DNA of 64,000 nt, taken from contig NZ_NPJZ01000001.1 in assembly GCF_002245895.1 (NCBI RefSeq), positions 2,764,501-2,828,500 of the forward strand, read 5' to 3'. The position numbers and the translations under genes were made by a program. Source of the stretch: Rhodococcus sp. OK302 (lineage in GTDB: Bacteria; Actinomycetota; Actinomycetes; Mycobacteriales; Mycobacteriaceae). The notes beneath the pieces were generated by a model, which saw nothing but the letters and a program-made list of their open reading frames with translations, had not been told where the DNA came from and ran no database searches. Below are positions 55,606 through 64,000 of this stretch, in pieces. Positions within the stretch are counted from its first letter, which is position 1. Every line of letters begins with the position of its first letter.

Positions 55606-56616
55606 GTGTCACTGCAGATTTCCGCCTCCCGAGTTGCCGCCGCCTTGATCGCGGTTGCCCTGGTATCTACCGGCTGTTCGAAAGGCGAAGCGGCAGAAGG
55701 TTCCACTTCGGTCGAGTCTTTTGCGCAACCGATCACCGTCACCAATTGTGATCGAGAAGTCAGCTTCGATTCGCCTCCGCAACGCATCGTGTCCCTGAAC
55801 GGCCATGTCACCGAGGCTCTCATCGAGATCGGTGCGGGTGACCGCATCGTCGGTCGGGCGTACAGCGACAACCCGCCCACCGCGGAGACTGCAGAACAGT
55901 TCAACAAGATTCCCAGTCTGTCCGACACCTTCCCGAGTGCGGAGCAGATCCTCGACGTGAATCCTGACTTCGTAGTGGGCGGAATGACTAGTGCCTTCAA
56001 CGAGAAGCAGGGTCGATCACGGGATGCCTTCGCAGAGCACGGCATCAACACCTTCCTCTTCTCCGAATACTGCGGCACCGGATTCCCCGACATCGGACTC
56101 CTGGTGAACGACTACACCCAGCTCGGCCGCGTCTTGGGCGTCGAAGATTCCGCTCGCGCCGTGGCCGAGCAGATCAGTACCGGCCTCGACGAGGTCCGCG
56201 CTTCGGTCGATCATGCTGCGCCGGTGTCCTCCTTCTTCTACGACAGCGGCGAGGACGTCCCGACAACTGTCGGCGGCGTCGGCGTCGGCGAATTGGTAGC
56301 GGAGTACTCGGGTGTGACGAACATCTTCTCCGAAGGACCCAAGCCCTATTTCAAGACCACCTGGGAGACCGTTGCCGAACGCGCGCCCCAGGCCATCGTC
56401 ATCATCGACTACGGCGACAAGACAGCCGATCAGAAGATCGACTTCCTGCGGTCCCAGCCGTTGATGGCAACGACACCGGCAGTGCAGCAGAACCGATTTG
56501 TCGTGGTACCTCTGGCGGATCTCTTCGAGAGTTCACGCCTGGTGCGTTCAGCGCAGACAATCGCCACGGCATTCCATCCGGGCGCTTCAACTGCAGGCTC
56601 TGACGCGGCACAGTGA
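55606..56616 (+). CDS. btuF: Corrinoid ABC transporter substrate-binding lipoprotein (BtuF-like)
   Basis: 336 aa, starting with GTG. Signal peptide with lipobox VSTGC (Cys24). FecB/BtuF-type periplasmic-binding fold: PPQRIVSLNGHVTEALIEIG, VNPDFVVGG, and EYCGTGFPDIGLLVNDY. It delivers a corrinoid to the membrane permease. The cobalamin riboswitch upstream supports a B12-type substrate, whereas the downstream FhuF-like gene is usually with siderophore systems. The ribosome site is ACGAGG (55595-55600). It overlaps the permease gene by 4 bases. Confidence 0.85.
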   Translation: MSLQISASRVAAALIAVALVSTGCSKGEAAEGSTSVESFAQPITVTNCDREVSFDSPPQRIVSLNGHVTEALIEIGAGDRIVGRAYSDNPPTAETAEQFNKIPSLSDTFPSAEQILDVNPDFVVGGMTSAFNEKQGRSRDAFAEHGINTFLFSEYCGTGFPDIGLLVNDYTQLGRVLGVEDSARAVAEQISTGLDEVRASVDHAAPVSSFFYDSGEDVPTTVGGVGVGELVAEYSGVTNIFSEGPKPYFKTTWETVAERAPQAIVIIDYGDKTADQKIDFLRSQPLMATTPAVQQNRFVVVPLADLFESSRLVRSAQTIATAFHPGASTAGSDAAQ

Positions 56617-57653
56617 CTCGTTCGCGTGCCGGGTACGGCACTCTGCTCGTTGGCCTACTGATCGCACTGGCGGTGGCGCTGGGGCTGGCGGTGTCCTTCG
56701 GATCGGTCCGTATCCCAGTCGGTGATGTGTGGGCGATAGTTGGAGCACGCTTGGCGCCAGGAACTTTCGAGACCTGGTGGTCGGTAGCGAGGGAGTCGAT
56801 CGTCATCGATTCCAGACTCCCGCGCGCGCTCACCGCAGCTGTCGTGGGTGCATCGTTGGCGATGTCGGGTGCAGTGGCTCAAGCCGTCACGCGTAACCCG
56901 CTCGCGGACCCCTACCTGCTGGGAGTGTCGTCCGGCGCCGGTTTCATGGTTGTGTTGGTGTCCGTGCTCGGAATCGGAGCCGGCGTACTCGGGGTTTTCA
57001 CGATCCCGGCAGCGGCCTTCATCGGGGCGATGGCGCCGTTGTTCCTGGCCTTGTTGATCGGTGGGCGATACCCACAGCCGACGGCGATCATTCTGGTGGG
57101 TGTTGCACTCTCACAAATATTCTCGGCGCTCATCACTTTCTGCATTCTGGTTTTGGCAGACGATCAGCATGTGACCTCCGTGATGCACTGGTTGGCCGGC
57201 GGATTCGGTGACGCACGATGGTCGACGCTGATCTTCCCGACAGTTGCGCTCGTTGTCGTCGGAATAGCGCTGATGCTCAGCGCGCAATGGATGGACGTCC
57301 TGCAGACGGGTGACGACGGCGCCGCTGCTCTCGGTATGAACGTACGACGGTTTCGCGTGTTGTCGCTTCTCGCGGTGTCCGTGCTTGCCGGTGCCGCCGT
57401 GAGCGTCGCCGGCGGCATCGGCTTCATCGGATTGTTGATCCCGCATCTTGCCGGCTTTGTTGTAGGTACCAGAGCAATTCGTCTCCTCCCGGCAGCGGCA
57501 CTGTTGGGGGCCGTTGCGATGGTCGCTGCAGACACAGTGGCTCGTTCGGTATCGGAATCGACGGAGGTGCCCGTGGGCGTCATCACCGCCTTGGTGGGTG
57601 CACCCATCTTCGTCTGGATGCTTTCTCGTCAGTATCGGAGGTTGGAACAGTGA
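56613..57653 (+). CDS. btuC: Corrinoid/iron-type ABC transporter permease (BtuC/FecCD)
   Basis: 346 aa, about ten helices. The FecCD signatures are SRLPRALTAAVVGASLAMSG, AVTRNPLADPYLLGVSSGAG and GGIGFIGLLIPHLAGFVVG (coupling helix facing the ATPase). It starts with GTG, overlapping both neighbours by 4 bases (GTGA). It forms the membrane channel of a type II importer with the ATPase encoded next. Confidence 0.92.
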   Translation: MTRSRAGYGTLLVGLLIALAVALGLAVSFGSVRIPVGDVWAIVGARLAPGTFETWWSVARESIVIDSRLPRALTAAVVGASLAMSGAVAQAVTRNPLADPYLLGVSSGAGFMVVLVSVLGIGAGVLGVFTIPAAAFIGAMAPLFLALLIGGRYPQPTAIILVGVALSQIFSALITFCILVLADDQHVTSVMHWLAGGFGDARWSTLIFPTVALVVVGIALMLSAQWMDVLQTGDDGAAALGMNVRRFRVLSLLAVSVLAGAAVSVAGGIGFIGLLIPHLAGFVVGTRAIRLLPAAALLGAVAMVAADTVARSVSESTEVPVGVITALVGAPIFVWMLSRQYRRLEQ

Positions 57654-58441
57654 CGCTAGGGCTGGAGCCAGTGACGCTACTGGAACTCGTGGACACCCGA
57701 GCCCGCCTGGGTAACCGGGAGGTATTGCACGGCATCAGCTTCGAGGTTTCAGCGGGTGAAGTTCTCGGTCTGGTCGGACCGAACGGCAGTGGCAAGACCA
57801 CGGCACTGCGCTGTTGTTACAACGCCCTGACTCCCAGCGGCGGGGCGGTGCTGATCGATCAGGTGGACGCAACGTCGCTCTCGCGCCGGGACATTGCTCG
57901 AACTGTATCGGCGAGTGTCCAGGAACCTGCTGTGTCCGGCGGGCTTTCGGTTCGCGAATCCGTAGCGCTCGGTAGGACACCGCATCGGAACTGGTTGGAT
58001 CGGACCACGAGCCGCGATGCCGAGATCGTGGATCGCTGCATCGAACAGGTCGGCCTCGCGGCACTTTCCGGGCGCGATGTCGCCAGTCTCTCGGGCGGTG
58101 AAAGACAACGCGTGTCGATTGCCCGTGCGCTGGCGCAGGAACCCAAGATCCTGTTGCTCGACGAGCCGACCAACCACCTCGATCTACGGCATCAATTGAT
58201 CGTGATGGAACTGCTCACCGAATTGGCGTCTCGAGGCTTGGCGATTGTGGTGACGATGCACGATCTACGGTTGGCTGTCGAGTACTGCGACAGACTGGCA
58301 GTCCTCGCCGATGGTGACGTGCGTGCGTGTGGGCCGACCGCCCTGGTACTGGAAGAATCGTTGTTGGCCGAGGTATTCGGGATCAAGGCTCGAGTGGAAC
58401 AAGGTGTGCGTCCGCGGATGGAGATTGTGGGGTTGGCATGA
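57650..58441 (+). CDS. btuD: Corrinoid/iron-type ABC transporter ATP-binding protein (BtuD-like)
   Basis: 263 aa. Walker A GPNGSGKTTAL, Q-loop near ASVQEPAVSGGLSV, signature SLSGGERQRVSIARAL, Walker B ILLLDEPTNHLD and the switch His in VTMHDLRLA. It starts with GTG. It powers uptake together with the BtuC-like permease. The stop overlaps the start of the FhuF-like gene by 4 bases (ATGA), so all four genes are translationally coupled. Confidence 0.94.
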   Translation: MTLGLEPVTLLELVDTRARLGNREVLHGISFEVSAGEVLGLVGPNGSGKTTALRCCYNALTPSGGAVLIDQVDATSLSRRDIARTVSASVQEPAVSGGLSVRESVALGRTPHRNWLDRTTSRDAEIVDRCIEQVGLAALSGRDVASLSGGERQRVSIARALAQEPKILLLDEPTNHLDLRHQLIVMELLTELASRGLAIVVTMHDLRLAVEYCDRLAVLADGDVRACGPTALVLEESLLAEVFGIKARVEQGVRPRMEIVGLA

Positions 58442-59208
58442 GTGAGAAGATCGCTGAGATCTATGCGCGGATGGCGGCCGCTGTACCGTTCTTCGAGGGC
58501 CTCGACGCGTACCCGGAAACCGTTCCGGCAGAGTTGATGACGGATGCCGACTGGATGTCGGCACGCGTCGCTGATACTGCTCGGCGTTGGGGAAGCGACG
58601 ACGACCGCGTCAACGGAACCCTGTGGTGGTATTCGGCCAGTTCCACGTTGGCCGGAATCCCTCTCGGGACGGGGTTGGTCACCGGGTTCGCAGCTGATCC
58701 GTCGTTGCGCGATGGTCGAATATTTTTGCGCGACAACGGATATCTTGGAGGATTTGCGGCAGGATCGGTCATCCCCATCTCTGCAAGTATCGGCGAGTTG
58801 GGTAGAGCGATGTACGGAGCTCTGGCCCCAGTCATCACGGTGTTGGCCGAGGTGTCCGGAGTCCGTGAGAATGCGCTGTGGGCAATCACCACCGACTCCA
58901 TTGCCAACCGCAGCCTTGACGCGGCCGGAATGCGCCGGGAGCGCGGAAGTGCTTGCGCCACTGGATTGATCGACGTCCTACGCAGCGAAGGAGCACCTAT
59001 TCCACGGCCTCGATTCGTCGACGTGGATCGGTCCGGAAATTCTGTACCGGTGGAGAATCCGTTGACGCTGGTGCCTTCGGGGCAGCGGAGGTTCACGCAA
59101 CGGGCGTCGTGTTGCCTGATCTACGAGGTGCCGGGTGAGGGCAAGTGCACCAGTTGCCCGAAGCGTGCACCCGCAGATCGAGTGCGCGCCCTCACCGCTC
59201 TTGTTTGA
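58438..59208 (+). CDS. FhuF-like (2Fe-2S) protein coupled to the B12 importer
   Basis: 256 aa. The C-terminus has the FhuF cluster motif Cys225-Cys226-x10-Cys237-x2-Cys240 (in RASCCLIYEVPGEGKCTSCP). The rest is a FhuF-type fold with TLWWYSASSTLAGIPLG. FhuF reduces Fe(III)-siderophores in the cytosol. Here it is the fourth gene of a cobalamin-riboswitch operon with ATGA coupling to the ATPase, so reduction of a Co(III) corrinoid after import is plausible, but not shown. The LexA box of dnaE2 begins 34 bases after its stop. Confidence 0.88.
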   Translation: MSEKIAEIYARMAAAVPFFEGLDAYPETVPAELMTDADWMSARVADTARRWGSDDDRVNGTLWWYSASSTLAGIPLGTGLVTGFAADPSLRDGRIFLRDNGYLGGFAAGSVIPISASIGELGRAMYGALAPVITVLAEVSGVRENALWAITTDSIANRSLDAAGMRRERGSACATGLIDVLRSEGAPIPRPRFVDVDRSGNSVPVENPLTLVPSGQRRFTQRASCCLIYEVPGEGKCTSCPKRAPADRVRALTALV

Positions 59209-59241
59209 CGGACAGCAGGCAACCTGCCAGAATTGAGCGTA

Positions 59242-59257
59242 TCGAACATAAGTTCGA
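59242..59257. promoter_or_regulatory. LexA box upstream of dnaE2
   Basis: TCGAACATAAGTTCGA, a perfect match to the actinobacterial SOS box TCGAAC-N4-GTTCGA, 74 bp before the dnaE2 ATG. It predicts damage induction through LexA cleavage. Confidence 0.95.
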
Positions 59258-59330
59258 TACATGATGCGCCTTCCCTCCCAGCATCTCCGTAGATCGAGCA
59301 TGTGGATCGAGTAATACGTGAGGCAAAGTT

Positions 59331-62300
59331 ATGGGTTGGGGTAATGGACCGCCGACGTGGTCCGAGATGGAGCGGGTGCTCTCGGGGCGAGCCGGCCGGG
59401 TCGGCCAAATTCAACACGGCCGGGTTGAACATGAGGATTTGTTTCCGGGTGACGGAAGTGACAGTCCGGCCTGGTCACGCAAGCGCGGGGAGTACCGCGC
59501 GGGTGAGCTTGCCCCGGCAAGTGGCAGCACAGTGCCCTATGCCGAACTCCACGCCCATTCGGCCTTCAGTTTCCTCGACGGGGCGTCGCCTCCGGAAGAG
59601 TTGGTGGAAGAGGCGGTGCGGTTGGGTCTCGAAGCTATCGCTGTCACCGATCACGACGGGTTCTACGGAGTAGTGCGGTTTGCGGAGGCCGCCCGTGAAT
59701 GGGGGATGCGGACGGTATTCGGGGCCGAGTTGTCCTTGGATTCGGTACCTCGTACCGGAACCCCTGATCCGGGCGGAACTCACCTGCTGGTGCTGGCGCG
59801 GGGGCAGGAAGGGTACCGGCGACTCTCCCGTGAGATTGCCGCCGCGCACTTGGCGGGCGGTGAGAAGGGGAAGTTGCAGTACAACGTCGATACCTTGACC
59901 GAAGCTGCCGGCGGGCACTGGCAGATTTTGACCGGTTGCCGGAAAGGTCATGTGCGGCAAGCGCTCACATTCGGTGGTCGAGAAGCTGCTGCAGAGGCGC
60001 TACGGGATCTGGTCGAGCGTTTCGGCGCCGAACGGGTATCGGTCGAGCTCACCCATCACGGGCTGGCCGAGGACGACGAGCGTAATGCCGTTCTTGTCGA
60101 GCTGGCGTGCGAGCAGGGCTTACGCACAGTGGCAACTACCGCTGCACATTTTGCGGCACCCGCTCGGCGAAGACTGGCGATGGCGATGGCCGCTGTCCGA
60201 TCCCGGCAGAGCCTGGACGACGCAGCCGGATGGTTGGCTCCGACGGGCGGGGCACACCTACGTTCGGGTGAAGAGATGGCCGAACTGTTCTCGCTTTATC
60301 CCGAGGCTGTCAGTGGCGCAGCCGAGTTGGCGCGTGAGTGCGCCTTCGATCTCAAGCTCATCGCTCCGAAACTTCCGCCGTTCGATGTGCCGTCGGGCCA
60401 CACCGAGGCGTCGTGGCTACGCGAATTGACTATGGAAGGTGCGTTGAAGCGCTATGGCGCTCCCGAGGTAGCGCCGAAGGCCTACAAGCAACTCGAACAC
60501 GAACTGGCTGTCATAACGACCTTGAACTTTCCCGGATACTTTCTGGTTGTCCACGACATCGTCTCGTTCTGCAAGAACAATGACATTCTTTGTCAGGGAA
60601 GAGGTTCCGCGGCAAACTCTGCCGTGTGTTACGCCATCGGCATTACCAATGTCGACCCGGTGCGCAACGAATTGCTGTTCGAGCGGTTTCTGGCGCCCGA
60701 GCGTGACGGCCCGCCCGACATCGACGTGGATATCGAATCCGACCGTCGTGAAGAAGCTATCCAGCACGTGTACACCAAGTACGGCCGCGGCTATGCCGCG
60801 CAGGTTGCCAACGTCATCACTTATCGCGGCAAGTCGTCGGTGCGGGATATGGCTCGGGCACTGGGCTTTTCGCAAGGGCAGCAGGATGCGTGGAGTAAGC
60901 AGGTGGGTCGGTGGGGAGGTATCGACAAGAATGCCGAGACGGATATCCCGCGACCGGTTCTGGAATTGGCGGCGCAGATCGAAGGGTTTCCGCGCCACCT
61001 GGGCATCCACTCCGGCGGCATGGTCATCTGCGACAGACCCATCGCTGACGTCTGCCCGGTGGAATGGGCGCGAATGGCCAATCGCAGTGTCCTGCAGTGG
61101 GATAAAGATGATTGTGCCGCAGCAGGTTTGGTCAAGTTCGACCTCCTCGGGCTAGGAATGCTCTCAGCTCTGCACTACATGATGGATCTGGTGGCCGAAC
61201 ACAAAGGTGTCACAGTCGATTTGGCGCAACTCGACCTCTCGGAGACTGCCGTGTACGAGATGCTGCAGCGGGCAGATTCGGTGGGAGTGTTCCAAGTGGA
61301 ATCACGGGCGCAAATGGCAACACTGCCGCGTCTCAAGCCCCGCAATTTCTACGATCTGGTAGTCGAGGTTGCGCTCATCCGCCCCGGTCCTATCCAGGGT
61401 GGATCAGTGCATCCGTACATCCGTCGACGCAACAAACGCGAACCCGTCACCTACGACCACCCGTCGCTCGAGAAGTCGCTGAAGCGGACGCTGGGTGTTC
61501 CGTTGTTTCAGGAACAGTTGATGCAGATGGCCGTCGACGTCGCGGGATTCACGCCGTCCGAGGCGGATCAACTGCGTCGGGCCATGGGATCGAAGCGGTC
61601 CAGTGAGAAGATGGAGCAACTGCGGGCGAGGCTGTATCAGGGAATGCGTGACCTCCACGGAATTGAGGACGCCGTAGCCGATCGCATCTACGAAAAGCTG
61701 CATGCCTTCGCCAATTTCGGCTTCCCGGAGAGTCATTCACAAAGTTTTGCCGCGTTGGTCTTCTACTCGTCGTGGTTCAAATTGCATCATCCGGCAGCCT
61801 TCTGTGCCGGACTGCTGCGAGCGCAGCCGATGGGTTTCTACTCACCGCAGTCGCTCGTTGCCGATGCGCGTCGGCATGGGGTGCCGGTACAGGGGGCCGA
61901 CGTGAACATCAGTCTCGCCCACGCCACCGTCGAAGCGGAAGGACTCGAGGTGCGGTTGGGACTGGGAGAGGTACGCAATATCGGTGATGCGCTCGCGGCG
62001 AAAATCGTCGAGAAGCGCATCTCGGACGGTCCCTTCACCTCGTTTCTGGACCTGACCGGAAGGGTGGAACTCACTACGGCGCAAGCAGAATCGCTGGCAA
62101 CAGCCGGTGCGCTCGCCAGCTTCGGGATTTCGCGTCGAGAAGCGTTGTGGGCTGCGGGCGCTGCGGCAGCGGAGCGTCCGGATCGTTTACCGGGAATCGG
62201 CGCTTCGGTTACGGCTCCCACCTTGCCCGGCATGAGCGACGTGGAATTGGCGTCGGCGGATGTGTGGGCGACCGGCGTTTCTCCCGGCACCTTCCCGACA

Positions 62301-62645
62301 CAATTCCTTCGCAAGCAACTCGATGCCTTGGGGGTAGTACCGGCCAACGGTTTGCTCGACGTTCCGGACGGCGATCGAGTGCTGGTCGGGGGAGCGGTGA
62401 CGCACCGCCAACGGCCGGCGACGGCGGGAGGTGTCACGTTCATCAACCTCGAGGACGAAACCGGGATGGTCAACGTGGTGTGTTCGGTGGGGCTGTGGGC
62501 GAGGTATCGAAAGCTCGCAAACACGTCGCCGGCTCTCCTGATTCGGGGAAAAGTTCAAAACGCCGAAGGTGCCGTCACGGTTGTGGCAGATCGGATGCAG
62601 CGGATGGATCTGCGAGTCGCCGCCACTTCTCGGGATTTTCGTTGA
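59331..62645 (+). CDS. dnaE2: Error-prone DNA polymerase III alpha, DnaE2
   Basis: 1104 aa, C-family polymerase. PHP domain starts at AELHAHSAFSFLDGASPPEE, with AVTDHDGFYG and FGAELSLD. The catalytic palm acidic motif PDIDVDIESDRR is at about residues 462-473, and the GRGSAANSAVCYAIGI block is present. The C-terminus has an OB fold (VLVGGAVTHRQRPAT, GGVTFINLEDETGMVNVV). The shortened C-terminus without a tau-binding tail is typical of DnaE2. The N-terminus MGWGNGPPTWSEMERVL resembles mycobacterial DnaE2. With imuA'-imuB (39.1-41.5 kb) it completes the mutasome. Confidence 0.96.
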   Translation: MGWGNGPPTWSEMERVLSGRAGRVGQIQHGRVEHEDLFPGDGSDSPAWSRKRGEYRAGELAPASGSTVPYAELHAHSAFSFLDGASPPEELVEEAVRLGLEAIAVTDHDGFYGVVRFAEAAREWGMRTVFGAELSLDSVPRTGTPDPGGTHLLVLARGQEGYRRLSREIAAAHLAGGEKGKLQYNVDTLTEAAGGHWQILTGCRKGHVRQALTFGGREAAAEALRDLVERFGAERVSVELTHHGLAEDDERNAVLVELACEQGLRTVATTAAHFAAPARRRLAMAMAAVRSRQSLDDAAGWLAPTGGAHLRSGEEMAELFSLYPEAVSGAAELARECAFDLKLIAPKLPPFDVPSGHTEASWLRELTMEGALKRYGAPEVAPKAYKQLEHELAVITTLNFPGYFLVVHDIVSFCKNNDILCQGRGSAANSAVCYAIGITNVDPVRNELLFERFLAPERDGPPDIDVDIESDRREEAIQHVYTKYGRGYAAQVANVITYRGKSSVRDMARALGFSQGQQDAWSKQVGRWGGIDKNAETDIPRPVLELAAQIEGFPRHLGIHSGGMVICDRPIADVCPVEWARMANRSVLQWDKDDCAAAGLVKFDLLGLGMLSALHYMMDLVAEHKGVTVDLAQLDLSETAVYEMLQRADSVGVFQVESRAQMATLPRLKPRNFYDLVVEVALIRPGPIQGGSVHPYIRRRNKREPVTYDHPSLEKSLKRTLGVPLFQEQLMQMAVDVAGFTPSEADQLRRAMGSKRSSEKMEQLRARLYQGMRDLHGIEDAVADRIYEKLHAFANFGFPESHSQSFAALVFYSSWFKLHHPAAFCAGLLRAQPMGFYSPQSLVADARRHGVPVQGADVNISLAHATVEAEGLEVRLGLGEVRNIGDALAAKIVEKRISDGPFTSFLDLTGRVELTTAQAESLATAGALASFGISRREALWAAGAAAAERPDRLPGIGASVTAPTLPGMSDVELASADVWATGVSPGTFPTQFLRKQLDALGVVPANGLLDVPDGDRVLVGGAVTHRQRPATAGGVTFINLEDETGMVNVVCSVGLWARYRKLANTSPALLIRGKVQNAEGAVTVVADRMQRMDLRVAATSRDFR

Positions 62646-62749
62646 ATCGAACTCTGTCGCGGGTCAGTCGTCCCGTCCGGCCTCTACCGCGCCGCGTACC
62701 GTTATGCCTGATACCGGCAACGGCACACAAGAAGGTAGGACAAAGAGCA

Positions 62750-63061
62750 ATGTTGGAAGTCGACTTGAATGCACTGGAAGCGGCACTGGCGACGGGTGCG
62801 CCGTTGATCGATGTTCGGGAAGCCGACGAGTTCGCTCAGGTGCGTGTTCCCGGCGCGGTGCTGATCCCGATGAGCGAGTTCGTTGCGCGTCTGGGTGAGA
62901 TTCCCGAAGCGGAAACCGTCTATGTGATCTGTGCGGTCGGCGGACGTAGTTTGCAGGTCGCCGAGTACTTGCAGGGCCGCGACATCAACGCTGTATCGGT
63001 TCGGGGCGGAACGATGGAGTGGTTCCAGTCCGGTCGTAAGGTCGAGACCGGCGAGGTCTGA
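62750..63061 (+). CDS. Rhodanese-like domain protein
   Basis: 103 aa single rhodanese domain: PLIDVREADEFAQVRVPGAV, active-site Cys in VICAVGGRS (loop CAVGGRS), and GRDINAVSVRGGTMEW. These proteins carry sulfane sulfur as a persulfide on the loop Cys. The ATG at 62750 is preceded by AGAGC; starts further upstream would be non-homologous. It lies 104 bp after dnaE2 and is convergent with the transporter gene. Confidence 0.9.
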   Translation: MLEVDLNALEAALATGAPLIDVREADEFAQVRVPGAVLIPMSEFVARLGEIPEAETVYVICAVGGRSLQVAEYLQGRDINAVSVRGGTMEWFQSGRKVETGEV

Positions 63062-63074
63062 TTCTCCGGTCGGG

Positions 63075-64000
63075 CTAGGCGGCGGCCGGCAGGACGCCAC
63101 TGCGGATCGAAGCCACGGTGCGGCTTGCCACCGTCGCCCAGATGGGGATCAGTGCAACCAACAACGTGACGGCCACAGCGAGAACCAACGGCGAACCGGT
63201 AGCGACTCCGAAGGCGCTGGCGCCGACGGCACAGGCGCCGATCGGGAAGGTGAAACTCCACCACCCGAGCGAGAAGGACAGGCCGCGTCGGAGTGCCTGA
63301 ACGGTGATCGTCGTGACGGTGATGAACGCGACCACACCGAGCGCTCCGACGACGGTGCCGTAGGCAAGCCCGAACGTGTGCAGAGCGGCGGCTGTGTGTG
63401 CGTCGAGAACATCCTGCGACGCTGCGGCCAGGAGGTTGGAGGCACCGATCGACTGGCCGATCACGCCCAGTGGAATCCACAGTGAGGGAATGGCATTGAA
63501 CGGAATCGCATCAACTCCGCGAGCACGATTGTCTGCGAACTGGCGAGCGACAGCGACGATGATGACGATCGCTGCCGTCAGTGCCATCGCGAACAGGATG
63601 TAACAGAACACGAGAACCGACGTGCGCAGCGCACCTTCGGAGAGATGCGACGTGACCGCCGCTCCTGTCGTGGCGGAGACCATCGGCGGTACGACGGGCA
63701 TGAGCCAGAACGGCATAGCCGGCGCCATGCCGCCGTCGCGGGCCAACCGAACCATCATGACGACGTACGTGCCGAGACCCAGCGCGGTGCCCAGAACCCA
63801 CAGCGTTAGTGAGATGGCGATTGCGACGCCATGGCCGAGAAAGATCTGACCGGTGGTGCCGGTCGCAGAACCCACGGTCAGCAGGGCCATTGCCACGGCC
63901 CCGTAGAACGGGAACATTGCTGGGCTACGCAGGTACGCCAGAGCTTGATCGCGATGCGATGTCCAATGCGCGGCAAAAGCGCCCACCAACGCGAACAAGA
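63075..64000 (-). CDS. TehA/SLAC1-type (TDT family) transporter, partial
   Basis: About 308 aa are visible; the frame is still open at the window edge, so the N-terminus is missing. The remaining sequence has about nine hydrophobic helices, including FGHGVAIAIS-like GQIFLGHGVAIAI, MPFWLMPVVPPMVSATTGA and SLGWWSFTFPIG. These patterns match the tellurite-resistance/dicarboxylate/sulfite exporter and anion channel (TDT/SLAC1) family. The leftmost visible TTG is probably an internal Leu codon. Confidence 0.85.
   Translation of the reverse strand, partial: LFALVGAFAAHWTSHRDQALAYLRSPAMFPFYGAVAMALLTVGSATGTTGQIFLGHGVAIAISLTLWVLGTALGLGTYVVMMVRLARDGGMAPAMPFWLMPVVPPMVSATTGAAVTSHLSEGALRTSVLVFCYILFAMALTAAIVIIVAVARQFADNRARGVDAIPFNAIPSLWIPLGVIGQSIGASNLLAAASQDVLDAHTAAALHTFGLAYGTVVGALGVVAFITVTTITVQALRRGLSFSLGWWSFTFPIGACAVGASAFGVATGSPLVLAVAVTLLVALIPIWATVASRTVASIRSGVLPAAA

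Overview
The window looks like a chromosomal segment of a high-GC mycolic-acid actinobacterium, most likely Rhodococcus (Nocardiaceae). I infer this from the gene order alr, tsaE, tsaB, rimI, tsaD, groES, groEL1, sigK/rskA, whiB3, sigD/rsdA, guaB, guaB3, choD, guaA, imuA'/imuB, dnaE2. As I remember it, this order parallels the Mycobacterium tuberculosis Rv3423c to Rv3370c region. Species-level assignment is not possible from what I can see. There are no rRNA or tRNA genes, CRISPR arrays, prophages or transposases.

Layout. (1) 1-5.6 kb is a dense plus-strand housekeeping operon: end of nnrD, alr, an alpha/beta hydrolase, then the t6A tRNA-modification genes tsaE, tsaB and tsaD with rimI. (2) 5.6-9.5 kb holds an unusual Hsp70/actin-fold membrane protein, a two-TM ion channel and a Tat-exported metallophosphoesterase. 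(3) 9.6-11.8 kb is groES-groEL1 behind a CIRCE operator. (4) 11.8-18.0 kb is regulatory: rskA-sigK with an MPT83-like lipoprotein under a SigK-type promoter, whiB3, an Rv3415c-like gene, sigD-rsdA and a DUF5319 gene. (5) 18.3-24.6 kb is guanine nucleotide synthesis (guaB, guaB3, guaA) interrupted by a ChoD-like flavoenzyme. (6) 24.6-28.3 kb is an EsrISR-like envelope-stress three-component system with two palindromic operators in the divergent promoter.

(7) 28.3-38.9 kb is more accessory: two convergent MFS transporters, a VanY/PAP2/response-regulator/histidine-kinase cell-wall operon, an HxlR regulator divergent from a methyltransferase/berberine-bridge oxidase pair, and a Ser/Thr kinase. 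(8) 39.0-41.5 kb is the LexA-controlled imuA'-imuB pair; its partner dnaE2 lies at 59.3-62.6 kb behind a perfect LexA box. (9) Between them are a MarR regulator with its palindrome, a mycothiol-dependent-type enzyme, a hydrolase, a sulfatase, an R2lox metalloprotein, a DUF222-HNH protein, a frameshifted hydrolase, several small conserved proteins, an acyl-CoA-reductase/MmpL lipid operon, and a cobalamin-riboswitch-controlled ABC importer coupled to a FhuF-like Fe-S protein. (10) The window ends with a rhodanese and a truncated TehA/SLAC1-type transporter.

The most interesting items are the B12-riboswitch/ABC/FhuF operon, the EsrISR-like system with operators 42 bp apart, the SigK promoter match, a palindromic cassette present twice, the hairpin that contains the acrA1-like gene's start region, and the R2lox neighbourhood.
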